A stretch of 64,000 nt of DNA from Boseongicola aestuarii (GTDB taxonomy: Bacteria; Pseudomonadota; Alphaproteobacteria; Rhodobacterales; Rhodobacteraceae): NCBI RefSeq assembly GCF_900184815.1, contig NZ_FXXQ01000009.1:1-64000 (forward strand). Direction: 5' to 3'. The translations under genes were made by a program, and so were the position numbers. Positions 25,630 through 36,572 of the stretch are shown here, one piece after another. The notes under the pieces are model-generated. The model saw only the letters and a list, made by a program, of their open reading frames with translations, ran no database searches and had not been told where the DNA came from. The number at the start of each line of letters is the position of its first letter. Position 1 is the first letter of the stretch.

Positions 25630-26544
25630 ATGCCTGGTCGGTCTGATTTGGCGATCACTGCATTCGCACTGCTTGCGTGGGCATTTCCTTTAGCCGCCCA
25701 AAACACGGTGGATGCCAGATTTGCACGCGACCAGCCCCCGATTGTGATGGCACATAGAAGCGCCACCATTGAGGGCTATCCTGAAAACACCCTTGAGTGG
25801 ATAGAGGGCGCCATAAAGTCAGGCATCGACATGGTTCATATCAATCCGCAACTGACAGCGGACGGAAAGTACGTGCTGATGCATGATTCGACGCTGAACC
25901 GAATGACAGACGTCGAAGACGTGTTTCCAAAGGGTCCGCCAGGCGGACCGACCCGAGCACAGCGTGGCGGCAAGGACTATGTTCGAGACTACACATTGGA
26001 AGAAATTCGGGACCTTCGGGTCGTGGGTTTTCCAGGTTTCGGCGCCTATGGGGTTCCTACACTGAGCGAAGCTCTTGACCTGGTCGATGGCCGGGCGCTG
26101 ATTGCATTGGGTCTGAAAGCTTATGAAATTGAGAGTCTTTCCGGCACCCTCCAGCGCCAAGATACGCAGAACCTCTTGCTGTACGAGCTGCATTATTCCG
26201 GATCGGAACAGAGCAAGCTGCGCATTTTGGCGGAAACGGCAGAGATTGCTGTCGGACTGGCTCTTGTGCAGTCTGGCGACTATCTCAAGGAGCTGGAAGA
26301 CGTTTCAAGACAACTCGACCCGTATCTGCGGATGGTCTCGATAAAGAGCAGCCGACTGAGTCCGGAATTCATCGCACAGGCCGGCAATCTCGGTTTGCGC
26401 GTGGCCGTCTCGGGATGGGCATCGCGTGAGGACTTCGCGTTGATTGAACGCGACGATCCGCAGCCGTGGCTGGCGGTTCTGGAGGCGGACCTGTCGGTCG
26501 TGACTGACGCGCCGGAAGCGGTTCTGAGGCTAATGGGACGCTGA
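25630..26544 (+). CDS. Exported glycerophosphodiester phosphodiesterase-like protein lacking metal ligands
   Basis: A 304-residue protein with a signal peptide (to about residue 24) and a GDPD-type TIM barrel: MAHRSATIEGYPENTL, GIDMVHINPQLTADGKYVL, MHDSTLNRMTDV. The two catalytic histidines (H42, H85) remain, but the metal-binding E-x-D is H70-I-N72 and the later E of LEIK is replaced (IALGLKA). So although the fold is clear, canonical Ca/Mg-dependent phosphodiester cleavage is doubtful; it may bind ligand or have changed chemistry. GGAGG before the ATG at 25630 supports the start. It converges on groEL across a shared terminator. Confidence 0.75.
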   Translation: MPGRSDLAITAFALLAWAFPLAAQNTVDARFARDQPPIVMAHRSATIEGYPENTLEWIEGAIKSGIDMVHINPQLTADGKYVLMHDSTLNRMTDVEDVFPKGPPGGPTRAQRGGKDYVRDYTLEEIRDLRVVGFPGFGAYGVPTLSEALDLVDGRALIALGLKAYEIESLSGTLQRQDTQNLLLYELHYSGSEQSKLRILAETAEIAVGLALVQSGDYLKELEDVSRQLDPYLRMVSIKSSRLSPEFIAQAGNLGLRVAVSGWASREDFALIERDDPQPWLAVLEADLSVVTDAPEAVLRLMGR

Positions 26545-26613
26545 GACTTGCGGTTGTATTCACCTCTGCATGAGTTGGTGCGCGTTGAGGACGGAAACCA
26601 GTCCGATGTCACT

Positions 26614-26643
26614 AAAAAAAGGGGCCGCCCGAAGGCGACCCCT
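26614..26643 (-). terminator. Rho-independent terminator of groES-groEL
   Basis: Read on the minus strand: GGGGTCGCC, TTCG loop, GGCGGCCCC, then seven T residues. The nine-base stem has a single mismatch and a stable UUCG tetraloop. The plus strand is also followed by a T-rich run, so it may serve the converging GDPD-like gene too. Confidence 0.85.
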
Positions 26644-26695
26644 TTCGTGTTTTTGCGGATGTATCCGCTCCGCCCGGCAAGCCGGGCGAGGCGTC

Positions 26696-28366
<1,671 letters not shown>

Positions 28367-28393
28367 TCAATTGAATGATGGAAGAGACGTGCC

Positions 28394-28681
28394 TCAGGCG
28401 ATGATGCCGAGGATGTCGCTTTCCTTCATGATGAGAAGCTCTTCGCCGTCCAGTGTGATTTCTGTGCCGGACCACTTGCCAAAGAGAATTTTGTCGCCTG
28501 CTTTAACGGCCGGTGCGATCAGCTCGCCCGAGTCCTTGCGTGCGCCTTCGCCAACCGAGATGATCTCGCCTTCGGAAGGTTTCTCTTTTGCGCTTTCAGG
28601 GATGATAAGACCACCTTTGGTCTTTTCGTCGCTTTCTACGCGGCGGACCAGTACGCGGTCGTGCAGCGGAGTAAATGCCAT
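28394..28681 (-). CDS. groES: Co-chaperonin GroES
   Basis: A 95-residue lid subunit of the GroEL chamber: [33 protein letters not shown] (mobile loop) and [14 protein letters not shown] are characteristic. Full length; AAGGAG lies upstream of the ATG. First gene of the heat-shock operon, 33 bases downstream of CIRCE. Confidence 0.98.
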   Translation of the reverse strand: MAFTPLHDRVLVRRVESDEKTKGGLIIPESAKEKPSEGEIISVGEGARKDSGELIAPAVKAGDKILFGKWSGTEITLDGEELLIMKESDILGIIA

Positions 28682-28714
28682 GTTGAACGCTCCTTGGTTC
28701 AGTTATTCTTTGCG

Positions 28715-28741
28715 TTAGCACTCGTCTCTGGTGAGTGCTAA
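28715..28741. promoter_or_regulatory. CIRCE element (HrcA operator)
   Basis: TTAGCACTC (28715-28723), nine-base spacer, GAGTGCTAA (28733-28741) matches the CIRCE consensus exactly. It lies directly upstream of groES, so HrcA repression of groESL is expected. hrcA is not in the window. Confidence 0.95.
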
Positions 28742-28947
28742 CGAATGGGAGATAAGGAAGACCCCGAAGCCTGTCAACCAGACTCCCACGCGAATTTTTC
28801 ATTGTTCTTTTCAAATTTGCGGATTTGCCGTCCCAGCTTTGTGATTGGGCGCGCAAGACCCAACATCCAAACCTAATCCGGCCTTTCTTCCGCCCGATAT
28901 CCCGGCCATCATGGCGCCGGCCCAGACACAACAGGACGAACGATCTG

Positions 28948-29928
28948 ATGATACGACGTTTCTTAACCGCGCTCACGCTTGCGCTCTTGCCGCTCGGGGC
29001 CTTCGCCCAGACCTGCGGCACGACCGATCTCATCGAAACCCTCACGCCGCAAGAACGCGCCCGGCTTGATTCCCTTGTCGCGCCGCACGCTTTCCCGTTG
29101 GGCAATCTCTGGCGTGCCGAAAAGGATGGATCAAGCGTCGTGGTCGCGGGCACGCTCCATGTGCCGGATGCGCGGCTGAACACGCTGGCCGAACGCATCA
29201 ATCCGTTCCTGCGCGAAGCGGACCTTCTGATCCTTGAGGCAACATCTCAAGACGAAGCCGGGCTCGCCGCGATGGCCGCAAGCCGACCTGAATTGTTCTT
29301 CATAACCGAAGGGCCGACGCTGATCGACCTCCTAACGGACGAGGAATGGACCAAGGCCGAGGAACAACTCGCCGCACTGGGCATACCGGCCTTTGTCGCA
29401 GCACAGTTCCAGCCTTGGTACATGAACCTGACGCTGGCCATTCCACCCTGTGCGCTGGCGCTTGTGCAAACCGGTGCAAAGGGCCTCGACCGGCAGTTGG
29501 AAGACGTCGCACTTGAGCAGGAAATTCCCATCAGTTCGCTGGATGACGTCGAAACCGTAATCCGCATCTTTGCCGATGCCCCCTTCGAGGATCAGATGGA
29601 TGGGCTTCGGTTGACGCTGAACACGACCGACGATGGTAACGCCAACACATCGACCCTGATCGAAGCCTATTTCGATGGCCGCACGCGTGAAGGCTGGGAA
29701 TTCGGACGCATCATGGTGGACCGCGCCGGTATCGAAAACGGGCAGGAGCTGTTCGACGAAGTGAACACATCGCTGCTGGTTGAACGCAATCAGGATTGGG
29801 AACCGTTGATCCACCAGATGGTCGAAGGCAAGGATGCAGTGATTGCGGTCGGTGCCGCGCATCTGTCAGGCGAAACCGGCGTTCTGCGTGCGCTTGAGCG
29901 GGCAGGGTATTCCGTCGAGCCGTTTTGA
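28948..29928 (+). CDS. TraB/GumN family protein
   Basis: A 326-residue exported protein: signal peptide MIRRFLTALTLALLPLGAFAQ, then the TraB/GumN-type (GX4-like) domain with VVVAGTLHVPD near its start, LEATSQDEAG, and VGAAHLSGETGVLRAL near the end. The conserved GTLH and GAAHL histidines that define the family (related to Tiki-type metalloproteases) are present, so a metal-dependent periplasmic activity is plausible but unproven. The ATG at 28948 starts the signal peptide and has AGGACGA upstream; longer open sequence to 28825 is non-coding in character. Confidence 0.85.
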   Translation: MIRRFLTALTLALLPLGAFAQTCGTTDLIETLTPQERARLDSLVAPHAFPLGNLWRAEKDGSSVVVAGTLHVPDARLNTLAERINPFLREADLLILEATSQDEAGLAAMAASRPELFFITEGPTLIDLLTDEEWTKAEEQLAALGIPAFVAAQFQPWYMNLTLAIPPCALALVQTGAKGLDRQLEDVALEQEIPISSLDDVETVIRIFADAPFEDQMDGLRLTLNTTDDGNANTSTLIEAYFDGRTREGWEFGRIMVDRAGIENGQELFDEVNTSLLVERNQDWEPLIHQMVEGKDAVIAVGAAHLSGETGVLRALERAGYSVEPF

Positions 29929-30002
29929 GTTGGACTTCCGCTTTGCGGACTTTGCGGACGTTTGCGTCTTGAGTATCAAACCCATGCAAGTAGTCTTTTC
30001 CC

Positions 30003-30458
30003 ATGGAAACCATAGAACGCGATATTGCGCTTAAACAGCTTTACGATGCGTTTGCTTTGTTAGAACGACCTGACCCATTGACGACCTATCAAGGTTCGCA
30101 CTGCGATAAGGAAGTCGATGTTTTTAATAGTTTGAATTGGGAAGAAGCGACTTATTCTCAGATGGTAGACGGAATGGAAGGAGCAATAATTTGTCCCCCT
30201 CGGACAAAGGCTTACCTGCTACCGCGCTTGTTCAAAATGATAATGCTTCGACGTTCAGGAAAAAGCGATGATGCCGTCGACAACCTCTCAATGCAATTGG
30301 AGTCCTGGCCCATCGATCGTGAAGTGGATGCGCTTCTAACCGAAGATCAGAAAAAGGCAATTGTGGCTGCATGGGCATATCTGGATGCTCATATCTATCA
30401 TCCGAGCGGAAGCCATGTTGCCCGCGAATTGGCGAAGCATTGGAAAGTCGATCAGTGA
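30003..30458 (+). CDS. Hypothetical cytosolic protein, AT-rich orphan
   Basis: A 151-residue protein without signal or membrane segment and without a family I can name with confidence. It is acidic and has a run of conserved-looking residues (WEEATYSQMVDGMEGAIICPPRTKAYLLPRLFKMIM, then DALLTEDQKKAIVAAWAYLD). Its base composition is clearly more AT-rich than the flanking TraB and pnp genes, and no good ribosome-binding site precedes the ATG at 30003. Together this suggests a recently acquired gene, perhaps of the immunity-like or toxin-neutralising kind, but nothing in the sequence proves that. Confidence 0.6.
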   Translation: METIERDIALKQLYDAFALLERPDPLTTYQGSHCDKEVDVFNSLNWEEATYSQMVDGMEGAIICPPRTKAYLLPRLFKMIMLRRSGKSDDAVDNLSMQLESWPIDREVDALLTEDQKKAIVAAWAYLDAHIYHPSGSHVARELAKHWKVDQ

Positions 30459-30500
30459 GTTTTGGGCTCTATGCTGACCTTCGCTGCGCATAAACAAATA

Positions 30501-30520
30501 CGCCGCCCCGAAGGGCGGCG
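30501..30520 (-). terminator. Terminator of pnp
   Basis: CGCCGCCC, loop, GGGCGGCG form a perfect eight-base-pair stem with a UUCG loop when read on the minus strand, followed by TATTTGTTT. It lies 26 bases beyond the pnp stop codon. Confidence 0.75.
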
Positions 30521-30545
30521 CTGATGTGTTTGGAAGCGGGAGGGC

Positions 30546-32678
30546 TTACTCTGCGTCTTCTTCCGCTTTGGCTTCTTCGCCCGTTTCCTGATCGACAACC
30601 TTCATCGAAAGGCGCACCTTGCCGCGGTCGTCAAAGCCCAGAAGCTTGACCCAAACCTCCTGACCTTCCTTCAGAACGTCCGAAGGATGGTTCAGGCGAC
30701 GGTTCTCGATCTGGCTGACGTGCACAAGTCCGTCACGCTTGCCAAAGAAGTTCACGAAGGCGCCAAAATCGACGATCTTCACGACCTTACCCTTGTAGAT
30801 CTGACCTTCTTCCGGCTCGGCCACGATCGAATAGATCATGTCATAGGCCTTCTTGATCGCGTCACCGTTCGGCGAGGCGATCTTGATGATGCCTTCGTCG
30901 TTGATGTCGACCTTCGCGCCCGAAACTTCGACGATCTCGCGGATGACCTTGCCGCCCGATCCGATGACTTCCCGGATCTTGTCGGTTGGGATCTGCATCG
31001 TCTCGATGCGTGGCGCGTGAACGCTGAACTCTGACGTTTCGGACAGTGCCTTGTTCATCTCACCAAGAATATGCATCCGGCCTGTGCGCGCCTGCGCGAG
31101 GGCCTTTTCCATGATCTCTGGCGTGATGCCTGCAACCTTGATGTCCATTTGCAGCGACGTGATGCCGTTTTCGGTACCCGCCACTTTGAAGTCCATGTCG
31201 CCAAGGTGGTCTTCGTCGCCCAGAATGTCCGACAGGATCGCATATGATCCGTCATCTTCCAGAACCAGACCCATAGCCACACCGGCAACCGGCGACTTCA
31301 GCGGAACGCCCGCGTCCATCATCGACAAAGAGCCGCCACAAACCGACGCCATCGAAGACGACCCGTTTGATTCAGTGATCTCGGAGACAACCCGCACCGT
31401 GTAAGGGAAGTCGGTTGCCGCAGGCAGAACCGCCTGAAGCGCACGCCAAGCCAGCTTGCCGTGACCGATCTCGCGACGGCCCGTAAAGCCAAAGCGACCC
31501 ACTTCACCGACCGAATAGGGCGGGAAGTTATAGTGCAGCATGAAGTTTGAACGATACGTGCCCGAAAGCGCGTCGATCATTTGCTCGTCGTCGCCAGTTC
31601 CCAGCGTCGTCACGACCAGACCTTGTGTTTCACCGCGTGTGAACAGTGCAGAGCCGTGCGTCCGTGGCAGAATTCCAGTTTCGGCCACGATATCGCGGAT
31701 TTCGTCCGTTGCGCGACCGTCGATACGACGACCATGCTTCACAACGTCACCGCGCAGAACAGCCGATTCCAGCTTCTTCAAAGCCGACCCGAGATTTTCG
31801 TCCTCAAGCTGCTCTTCCGTCAATGTCGCCTTGATCGCTTCGCGGGCTGCGCCAACTGCCGTCGTGCGCTCCTGCTTGTCTGTGATCGCATATGCGGCGC
31901 GCATCTGCTCTTCGCCGGCGGCTTTAACCGCTGCGTAAAGTTCGCTGTAATCAGGTGCAGCAAACTCGAACGGCTCTTTTGCGGCATCTTCAGCCAGATC
32001 GATGATCAGGTCGATGACCGGCTGCATTTGCTCGTGCGCGAACGTAACAGCCCCCAACATTTCAGCTTCCGAAAGCTCATATGCTTCGGATTCCACCATC
32101 ATCACGGCGTCTTTCGTGCCTGCAACAACCAGATCGAGACGCTGCTCGGGGTTGTTCTTCAACTCGTGCATGTCGTCGACGGTCGGATTCAAAACGTATT
32201 CGCCGTCCTCGAAACCAACACGTGCAGCACCGATCGGGCCCATGAACGGTGCGCCGGAAATCGTCAGCGCAGCCGAGGCTGCAATCATTGCAACAATGTC
32301 AGGATCGTTGACCAGATCGTGCGAAAGCACCGTGCAGATCACCAGAACTTCGTTCTTGAAGCCGGGGACGAACAGCGGGCGGATCGGACGGTCGATCAGA
32401 CGCGATGTCAGCGTTTCTTTTTCGGTGGGGCGGGCTTCGCGCTTGAAGAAACCACCCGGAATTTTACCGGCGGCATAGTATTTTTCGCCGTAGTGCACGG
32501 TCAGGGGGAAAAAGTCCTGACCCGGTTTTTGGCTTTTGGCAAACGTCACGTTGGCCATCACGGAAGTCTCACCATATGTGGCGATAACCGAACCGTCTGC
32601 CTGACGCGCAACCTTGCCCGTTTCCAGTGTCAGCGTCTCTTCGCCCCACTGAATGGATTTCTTAACTTCGTTAAACAT
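30546..32678 (-). CDS. pnp: Polyribonucleotide nucleotidyltransferase (PNPase)
   Basis: A 710-residue 3'-5' phosphorolytic exoribonuclease of the RNA degradosome. Two RNase PH-like domains ([31 protein letters not shown] and [16 protein letters not shown]), a KH domain ([19 protein letters not shown]) and an S1 domain ([28 protein letters not shown]) are complete, with an acidic tail. The neighbour rpsO, usually just upstream, lies 3.4 kb away on the same strand, with plus-strand genes in between. Confidence 0.97.
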   Translation of the reverse strand: MFNEVKKSIQWGEETLTLETGKVARQADGSVIATYGETSVMANVTFAKSQKPGQDFFPLTVHYGEKYYAAGKIPGGFFKREARPTEKETLTSRLIDRPIRPLFVPGFKNEVLVICTVLSHDLVNDPDIVAMIAASAALTISGAPFMGPIGAARVGFEDGEYVLNPTVDDMHELKNNPEQRLDLVVAGTKDAVMMVESEAYELSEAEMLGAVTFAHEQMQPVIDLIIDLAEDAAKEPFEFAAPDYSELYAAVKAAGEEQMRAAYAITDKQERTTAVGAAREAIKATLTEEQLEDENLGSALKKLESAVLRGDVVKHGRRIDGRATDEIRDIVAETGILPRTHGSALFTRGETQGLVVTTLGTGDDEQMIDALSGTYRSNFMLHYNFPPYSVGEVGRFGFTGRREIGHGKLAWRALQAVLPAATDFPYTVRVVSEITESNGSSSMASVCGGSLSMMDAGVPLKSPVAGVAMGLVLEDDGSYAILSDILGDEDHLGDMDFKVAGTENGITSLQMDIKVAGITPEIMEKALAQARTGRMHILGEMNKALSETSEFSVHAPRIETMQIPTDKIREVIGSGGKVIREIVEVSGAKVDINDEGIIKIASPNGDAIKKAYDMIYSIVAEPEEGQIYKGKVVKIVDFGAFVNFFGKRDGLVHVSQIENRRLNHPSDVLKEGQEVWVKLLGFDDRGKVRLSMKVVDQETGEEAKAEEDAE

Positions 32679-32919
32679 GTATCGTTTCCTGTCTGGGCCT
32701 GTCTCGGCGGTCCGAGTGCCCGATTAAATGGCGGCCCCATTGCCGCCGACCCCTCTCATCATGTCATGCGCCGGGGTCAGTGCGTCACGTCTCAGATTGT
32801 GCGCGCTTACAGGAAAAAAACGCCTTTGGAAATGGGTTTTCCACAGACAACCGGGGTTGCCGCCTATTGTGCCGACCCGAAGGCTCGACATTTCGCGGCG
32901 GGCGACCATCTATATCCGC

Positions 32920-33633
32920 ATGATGCAGACGCTAAAAAGCCTGTCAGGCATGGTTATTGCCGCAGCCCTCGCCGCTCCTGCAGATGCGGCCGACGCGACG
33001 CTGATCGTGGATCGGCGGGCCGAGTCCGTGGCTCTATACTTCAAGATGGCAGCGACAGACTTCGAACCCGTGTTCGGCACCGGTGCCGAAGGACTTCTGG
33101 GGGCCGACGGAACCGTCGACGTGCCGCGCCTTTATGACGGGACCTTCCCGCTGGCGGATAAAATCTTCGCCGCCACCACCGTCAGTCTCGCGGGGCAAGC
33201 GACACCTTTCGAGGCGATTTCGATGATGGTGCACGACCCCGATAGTCTGCCCGAATTCGTCGTGCCTTATGACGCGGAACTGTCCATCGCGATCTGTACA
33301 TCGCCGGAAACCGTGCAGGACATGACGCTTGAGACCCTTGAAGGGTATCTCGGATATTTCGCCTGGAAGGTGGACGGCCTTGCCGAGTTGGTGATCGATC
33401 TGCCGCTTACGGGCCGCAGCGTTTTGGAATTACGCGTTCGCGAGTCCGTCGATCATGTCGAGGTGGCCGATCAGAAGGTGTCCTTGCCTGACGGCGGCAA
33501 GCTGACCCTGACCCCGCCCGAACCGCCTGCACAGGGACTTACAGCGTGGCTGACGGCTGTCTCTCTTGGCTTTGCGCTTTTTGCTGCGGGGATGATCTTT
33601 CTGCGCGCGCCGAAGCCCCGCGCAGCGACATAA
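32920..33633 (+). CDS. Hypothetical exported protein with C-terminal membrane anchor
   Basis: A 237-residue protein. Residues 1-23 are a signal peptide ending PADA, and a single hydrophobic segment near the C terminus (LTAWLTAVSLGFALFAAGMIFL) is followed by positive residues, so the middle domain faces the periplasm and is membrane-anchored. The middle is acidic with no cysteines other than one (ICTSPETVQ). No family recognised. Two adjacent ATGs (32920, 32923) are equally possible; a longer open frame to 32728 is rejected. The copper-chaperone gene follows after 93 bases on the same strand. Confidence 0.6.
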   Translation: MMQTLKSLSGMVIAAALAAPADAADATLIVDRRAESVALYFKMAATDFEPVFGTGAEGLLGADGTVDVPRLYDGTFPLADKIFAATTVSLAGQATPFEAISMMVHDPDSLPEFVVPYDAELSIAICTSPETVQDMTLETLEGYLGYFAWKVDGLAELVIDLPLTGRSVLELRVRESVDHVEVADQKVSLPDGGKLTLTPPEPPAQGLTAWLTAVSLGFALFAAGMIFLRAPKPRAAT

Positions 33634-33685
33634 AGCCTCAATCCCGATGGTCTGAACGCGCTGGAAAGGATCAAGTCGAACCACT

Positions 33686-33707
33686 AAATATTCAAAAGTT
33701 AATATTT
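33686..33707. promoter_or_regulatory. AT-rich inverted repeat before the copper-chaperone gene
   Basis: AAATATT (33686-33692), eight-base spacer, AATATTT (33701-33707) is a perfect palindrome 20 bases upstream of the ATG at 33727, in a locally AT-rich stretch within GC-rich surroundings. It could be a regulator-binding site or part of the promoter. Confidence 0.35.
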
Positions 33708-33726
33708 AATATCGGGTGTTCAGAAA

Positions 33727-34194
33727 ATGCGCAGAATCCTCACAGTCGCCGCCATGCTCATGGCAACCTCCGCCTTCGCTGACGGTATGTCGACCATCAA
33801 GATCGAAGACCCTGTAATGGTGAAAGCCTTTGAAAACGCACGCGCCGCGGGTGGGTACATGATGATCATGAACACCGGCGTCGAAGATGACCTTCTGGTC
33901 GACGTCAAGATCGAAGGCCACATGGCGATGATCCACGAAAGTCGCGAGGAAGACGGCGTGATGCGCATGCTGCACGTCGATGCGGTCGAAGTCCCCGCTG
34001 AACGCATGGTCGCCTTTGCGCCCGGTGGCTTTCACGTGATGGTCATGGGCCTCCAACCCGGCGATCTGCCCTACGGTGCCATCGTCGAAGCAACCCTGAT
34101 ATTTGACCGCGCGGGCGAAGTGCCCGTGACGTTCGTGGTCAGCGAAAAAGGCATTGTGGGCATGGCCCGCGAAGCCAGCGACAAGACCAACTAA
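33727..34194 (+). CDS. Periplasmic copper chaperone PCu(A)C
   Basis: A 155-residue exported protein: signal peptide to about residue 19 (SAFA), then the PCu(A)C cupredoxin-like domain. The copper-binding pattern is visible: M/H in GHMAMIHESREEDGVMRM and later GGFHVMVMGL, matching H-x(n)-M ... H-x-M of the family. It delivers Cu(I) to the CuA or CuB site of cytochrome oxidase in the periplasm. It is preceded by an exported anchored protein; no other copper gene (Sco) is next to it. Confidence 0.85.
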   Translation: MRRILTVAAMLMATSAFADGMSTIKIEDPVMVKAFENARAAGGYMMIMNTGVEDDLLVDVKIEGHMAMIHESREEDGVMRMLHVDAVEVPAERMVAFAPGGFHVMVMGLQPGDLPYGAIVEATLIFDRAGEVPVTFVVSEKGIVGMAREASDKTN

Positions 34195-34348
34195 GGTCGC
34201 ATGACAAGCATTTCACGCGGCGGTTTTGGAAACAAAGCCGCCGTTTGTCGTTTCAAGTCCAATGGACCCGGCATCTGTCCTGCACTACCACTCGGATCAC
34301 TCGAGTCCCGGCGCGCAAAACGCACCCCTGATCGATTGGAGGCCGCAC

Positions 34349-36007
34349 ATGCCCGAAACCGCCACGCAGCATGCCGCTGACACCAAATGGTGGCAGGCCG
34401 CCACCGGCTATCAGATCTACCCCCGCAGCTTTTGTGACAGCAACGGCGACGGCATCGGCGATATCCCCGGCATCACTTCGAAACTCGACCACCTGCATGA
34501 TCTCGGCGTCGGTTTCATCTGGCTATCGCCCGTCTATGCCTCGCCCATGGCCGACAACGGCTATGATATCGCCGATTACCGTGCCATCGCGCCCGAATTC
34601 GGCACGCTTCAGGATTTCGACCATATGCTCGCCGAAGCAAGAGCGCGCGGCATCGGCATCGTGATGGACCTTGTCGTCAATCACTCCTCGGACGAACACA
34701 CATGGTTCAAAGCCGCAAAGACATCGAAATCGGCCCCGACGCACGACTATTACATCTGGCGCGACCCTGCGCCCGATGGCGGGCCCCCCTCTGACCATCG
34801 TGCCTGTTTTGGTGGCTCGGCTTGGCACTTTGTGCCTGAAATCGGCCAATACTACCTCGGCTATTTCAGTGCGGCGCAGCCTGGCCTGAACTGGCAAAAC
34901 CCCAAGCTGCGCCGCGAGATCTACGACATGATGAACTGGTGGCTGGACCGGGGCATCGCCGGGTTTCGCATGGACGTCATCAGCCTGATCGGCAAAGACG
35001 TCGACGCCGGGATTTTCGAGGAAGGGCCCTATCTGCACGGTTTCCTGCAGGAAATGCACCGCGAAACGCTGGCGGGCCGCGATGTGGTCACTGTCGGCGA
35101 AAGCTGGTCTGTCAGCCGTGACACGGCGCTTCTTTACTGCGGTCGCGAAAGGGCGGAGCTCGATATGGTGTTTCAGTTCAAGCACATCATGGAAGGCTGG
35201 GATCCGGTCCACGGCAAATGGAAACCGCGCCCTTTCGATCTTGTCGCCTTCAAACGCGTGCTGAACGACTGGCAGGAAACGCTTGCAGATGACGGCTGGA
35301 ATTCGCTGTTCCTGTCGAACCATGACCTGCCGCGTCAGGTCTCGCGGTATGGCGACGATGGGACGTTCCGCGTGCAGTCGGCAAAGATGCTGGCAACGGT
35401 GGTGCACCTGATGAAAGGCACACCGTTCGTCTATCAGGGCGAGGAAATTGGCATGACCAACGTGCACTTTGAACGGATCGAACAGTTCCGCGACATCGAG
35501 ACCCTCGGACACTACGCAGACGCATTGGCGGAAGGCGTCGCGCCCGCCGACTTCATTGCCGGCGCCAACACCAACGGTCGCGACAACGCCCGCACCCCGA
35601 TGCATTGGAGCGCAGAATCGCATGCCGGTTTCACCTCAGGCACGCCCTGGATCGAAACCAACCCGAACCACACCGACATCAACGTCGCCGCCGACCGTGC
35701 CGACCCGGATGGCATTTTCGACTATTACCGCCGCTTGATTGCCCTGCGCAAAACGAAACCCCTGATCGTCCACGGCCGCTACACCCCCCATGCCGAAACC
35801 CATCCTTCGGTCTTCGCCTTCACCCGAGAGCTTGACGGCAAACGCCTTGCCGTCTTGGCGAATTTCACGCGCGAAACAATCGACTTTGACGTCCCCGAAG
35901 AGATGGCCTGCTTCGGGACGTGTGTTCTTTCGAACTACGCCTTGCGGGAACGCCTTTCGGGCCGCATGACCCTCAAGCCGTTCGAAGTGCTGGTGGTTTC
36001 GGACTAG
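34349..36007 (+). CDS. Alpha-glucosidase, glycoside hydrolase family 13
   Basis: A 552-residue GH13 enzyme of the oligo-1,6-glucosidase/alpha-glucosidase group. Conserved regions are in order: GYQIYPRSFCDSNGDGIGDIPG, DLVVNHSSDEH, GFRMDVI (aspartate nucleophile), VGESW (glutamate acid/base), and FLSNHDLPR (transition-state aspartate). No signal peptide, so it is probably cytosolic, hydrolysing short alpha-glucosides. The ATG at 34349 has GGAGG eight bases upstream; a longer frame to 34226 is not supported. No sugar transporter accompanies it. It shares a terminator with rpsO. Confidence 0.92.
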   Translation: MPETATQHAADTKWWQAATGYQIYPRSFCDSNGDGIGDIPGITSKLDHLHDLGVGFIWLSPVYASPMADNGYDIADYRAIAPEFGTLQDFDHMLAEARARGIGIVMDLVVNHSSDEHTWFKAAKTSKSAPTHDYYIWRDPAPDGGPPSDHRACFGGSAWHFVPEIGQYYLGYFSAAQPGLNWQNPKLRREIYDMMNWWLDRGIAGFRMDVISLIGKDVDAGIFEEGPYLHGFLQEMHRETLAGRDVVTVGESWSVSRDTALLYCGRERAELDMVFQFKHIMEGWDPVHGKWKPRPFDLVAFKRVLNDWQETLADDGWNSLFLSNHDLPRQVSRYGDDGTFRVQSAKMLATVVHLMKGTPFVYQGEEIGMTNVHFERIEQFRDIETLGHYADALAEGVAPADFIAGANTNGRDNARTPMHWSAESHAGFTSGTPWIETNPNHTDINVAADRADPDGIFDYYRRLIALRKTKPLIVHGRYTPHAETHPSVFAFTRELDGKRLAVLANFTRETIDFDVPEEMACFGTCVLSNYALRERLSGRMTLKPFEVLVVSD

Positions 36008-36026
36008 GGGACGGGCCAAACAAACA

Positions 36027-36059
36027 AAAACGGCGCGAGGGTTTCCCTCGCGCCGTTTT
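36027..36059. terminator. Bidirectional terminator between alpha-glucosidase gene and rpsO
   Basis: AAAACGGCGCGAGGG, TTT loop, CCCTCGCGCCGTTTT form a perfect 15-base-pair stem with A/T tails on both sides, so it can stop transcription from either side. It lies 20 bases past the alpha-glucosidase stop and 25 past the rpsO stop. Confidence 0.9.
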
Positions 36060-36083
36060 AGTAATTCCAGTTGGTCGAGGCGC

Positions 36084-36353
36084 TTAGCGGCGCAGACCCA
36101 GACGTTGGATCAGGTCCTGATAACGGGCCTCATCCTTGGCCTTTACATAGTCCAGAAGCTTCCGGCGCGTCGCGACCATCTTCAAAAGTCCACGGCGGCC
36201 GTGGTTGTCTTTCTTGTGGGTCTTGAAGTGCTCGGTCAGAGTGGCGATGCGGCTGGAAAGAATGGCAACCTGAACTTCGGGCGAACCAGTGTCGCCTTCT
36301 TTGGCGCCGAATTCTTTCATCACTTTTGCTTTTTCTTCAGCAGTAATCGACAT
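36084..36353 (-). CDS. rpsO: 30S ribosomal protein S15
   Basis: An 89-residue 16S rRNA-binding protein, typical length. [49 protein letters not shown] and the [13 protein letters not shown] end are diagnostic. The ATG at 36353 with AAGGAG upstream is the correct start; a longer open frame to 36479 is spurious. pnp is not adjacent as it usually is. Confidence 0.98.
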   Translation of the reverse strand: MSITAEEKAKVMKEFGAKEGDTGSPEVQVAILSSRIATLTEHFKTHKKDNHGRRGLLKMVATRRKLLDYVKAKDEARYQDLIQRLGLRR

Positions 36354-36572
36354 CGGGGTCTCCTTGAGGTTTGAGTGATGGCGCAAGCCGGGATGTCGTC
36401 CAGCAGGGCCCTTGGAGGGTTCGGCCACACAAATGATGGCGCAAAGCCGGGCGTATAGAGCGTCCCGAGGAATTTGCAAAGCGTTTTCTGCAAGGGCTTG
36501 AGCGGATACCGTTTTGCATGGATAATCGGACGCAACAAATGCTGGTCGAAACGGTCAGAACAGGCACAAATA

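Noticed and set aside
31581-33137. A 518-codon open frame antisense to pnp
   Set aside because: It overlaps pnp and the start of the next gene with no family signature; pnp is certain.
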